DNA of 6,251 nucleotides. Origin: Clostridiales bacterium (lineage in GTDB: Bacteria > Bacillota > Clostridia > Saccharofermentanales > UBA5734). The stretch spans positions 1 to 6,251 of the forward strand of contig SLMY01000179.1 in assembly GCA_007133255.1 (NCBI GenBank), read 5' to 3'. Every line of letters begins with the position of its first letter. Within the stretch, counting starts at the first letter, position 1. Both the position numbers and the translations under genes were made by a program. Positions 5,907 to 6,251 of this stretch are shown here, piece by piece. The notes beneath the pieces were generated by a model. That model was not told where the DNA came from. It did not search any database and worked only from the letters and a program-made list of their open reading frames with translations.

Positions 5907-6251
5907 ATGAATAAAAAAGAACACCTTAACCAACTTCTTAATCGAACAAGCAAGTCTAATGGTTTCTGGCACGGGCATCCCCATCCTGACAGCCTGAAAC
6001 TGTATCAGCCCTATTTCAAGGTTCAAGATGATTACGAGCTGTCAAAAAAGCTTGATGACACTTTTGTCTGGATCATGCCTGAGGCGCATCATTGCTGGAA
6101 GCATCCGGATGGCCTGCCGATGTTCGATATCATGGGCGGCCGTGAGAAACACTCCCTGAACGAGGGAGGTGTGTTCGCCGAATGTGAAGATTTGTCTGAG
6201 GTAGAAAAGTTTCACTGGCCGGACCCGGCCTATCTGGATTTCAGTGAGACC
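5907..6251 (+). CDS. Uroporphyrinogen-decarboxylase-family protein, partial (3' end outside window)
   Basis: An open frame of 115 codons with no stop before the window ends; family members are usually about 330-390 residues, so roughly a third is visible. The N-terminus reads MNKKEHLNQLLNRTSKSNGF, followed by WHGHPHPDS (21-29), a KKLDDTFVWIMPE segment (47-59), HPDGLPMFD (66-74) and VEKFHWPDPAYLDFSE (99-114). The GFW-G-PHPDS opening and the late WPDP-YLDF segment are typical of UROD-superfamily proteins found near carbohydrate genes in Firmicutes. The RQAGRYLPEY signature of the true haem enzyme HemE is absent, so a role in haem synthesis is unlikely. The superfamily also contains cobalamin-dependent methyltransferases, so a methyl-transfer role is possible but not shown. 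It is divergent from the GH130 gene and shares its control region. Confidence 0.72.
   Translation, partial: MNKKEHLNQLLNRTSKSNGFWHGHPHPDSLKLYQPYFKVQDDYELSKKLDDTFVWIMPEAHHCWKHPDGLPMFDIMGGREKHSLNEGGVFAECEDLSEVEKFHWPDPAYLDFSET

Noticed and set aside
5760..6026. Open frame of 88 codons on the minus strand across the divergent region
   Set aside because: It overlaps the real start of the UROD-family gene in antisense, lacks a ribosome binding site and has no family-like features.

Overview
The window looks like a piece of chromosome from a member of the Bacillota (Firmicutes). The evidence is the strong AGGAGG-type ribosome binding sites, the consensus sigma-A style promoters, the moderate base composition, a BioY transporter without its own bioMN genes, a BirA with an N-terminal DNA-binding domain, and an aldo/keto reductase with a clostridial/bacillar style Fe-S tail. 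I cannot place it to genus. There is no sign of a phage, insertion sequence, CRISPR array, tRNA or rRNA.

Layout from left to right. (1) A plus-strand aldo/keto reductase with a C-terminal two-[4Fe-4S] ferredoxin domain (169-1320), which has its own extended -10 promoter and a clear intrinsic terminator (1344-1385). (2) A convergent minus-strand biotin unit. It holds bioY (1523-2158) behind a near-consensus promoter that overlaps a BirA operator (2274-2305), with birA itself (2401-3396) just upstream on the same strand. (3) Upstream of birA on the minus strand, two carbohydrate genes: a DUF4432 aldose-epimerase-like protein (3457-4473) and a GH130 family glycoside phosphorylase (4594-5580). 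A TTGACA-N17-TAGAAT promoter drives the GH130 gene. (4) A repeat-rich divergent intergenic region (5581-5906). (5) The start of a plus-strand gene for a uroporphyrinogen-decarboxylase-family protein (5907 to the window edge) that does not look like the haem enzyme HemE.

How the genes fit together. BioY is the substrate-binding membrane subunit of an ECF biotin importer. BirA both attaches biotin to carboxylases and, when charged with biotinyl-AMP, represses transcription. The operator that buries the bioY -35 box therefore gives a local feedback loop in which biotin sufficiency shuts off biotin import. The GH130 and DUF4432 proteins probably act in the cytoplasm on an imported beta-linked (likely mannose-containing) oligosaccharide: GH130 would phosphorolyse it and DUF4432 would interconvert or bind a sugar product. 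The divergent UROD-family gene may belong to the same catabolic locus. birA may be partly transcribed by read-through from this sugar operon.

No wholly new system is evident. The points most worth a second look are the GH130/DUF4432/UROD cluster with its repeat-bearing control region, and a degenerate BirA-like site with the same 16-base spacing upstream of the aldo/keto reductase gene.
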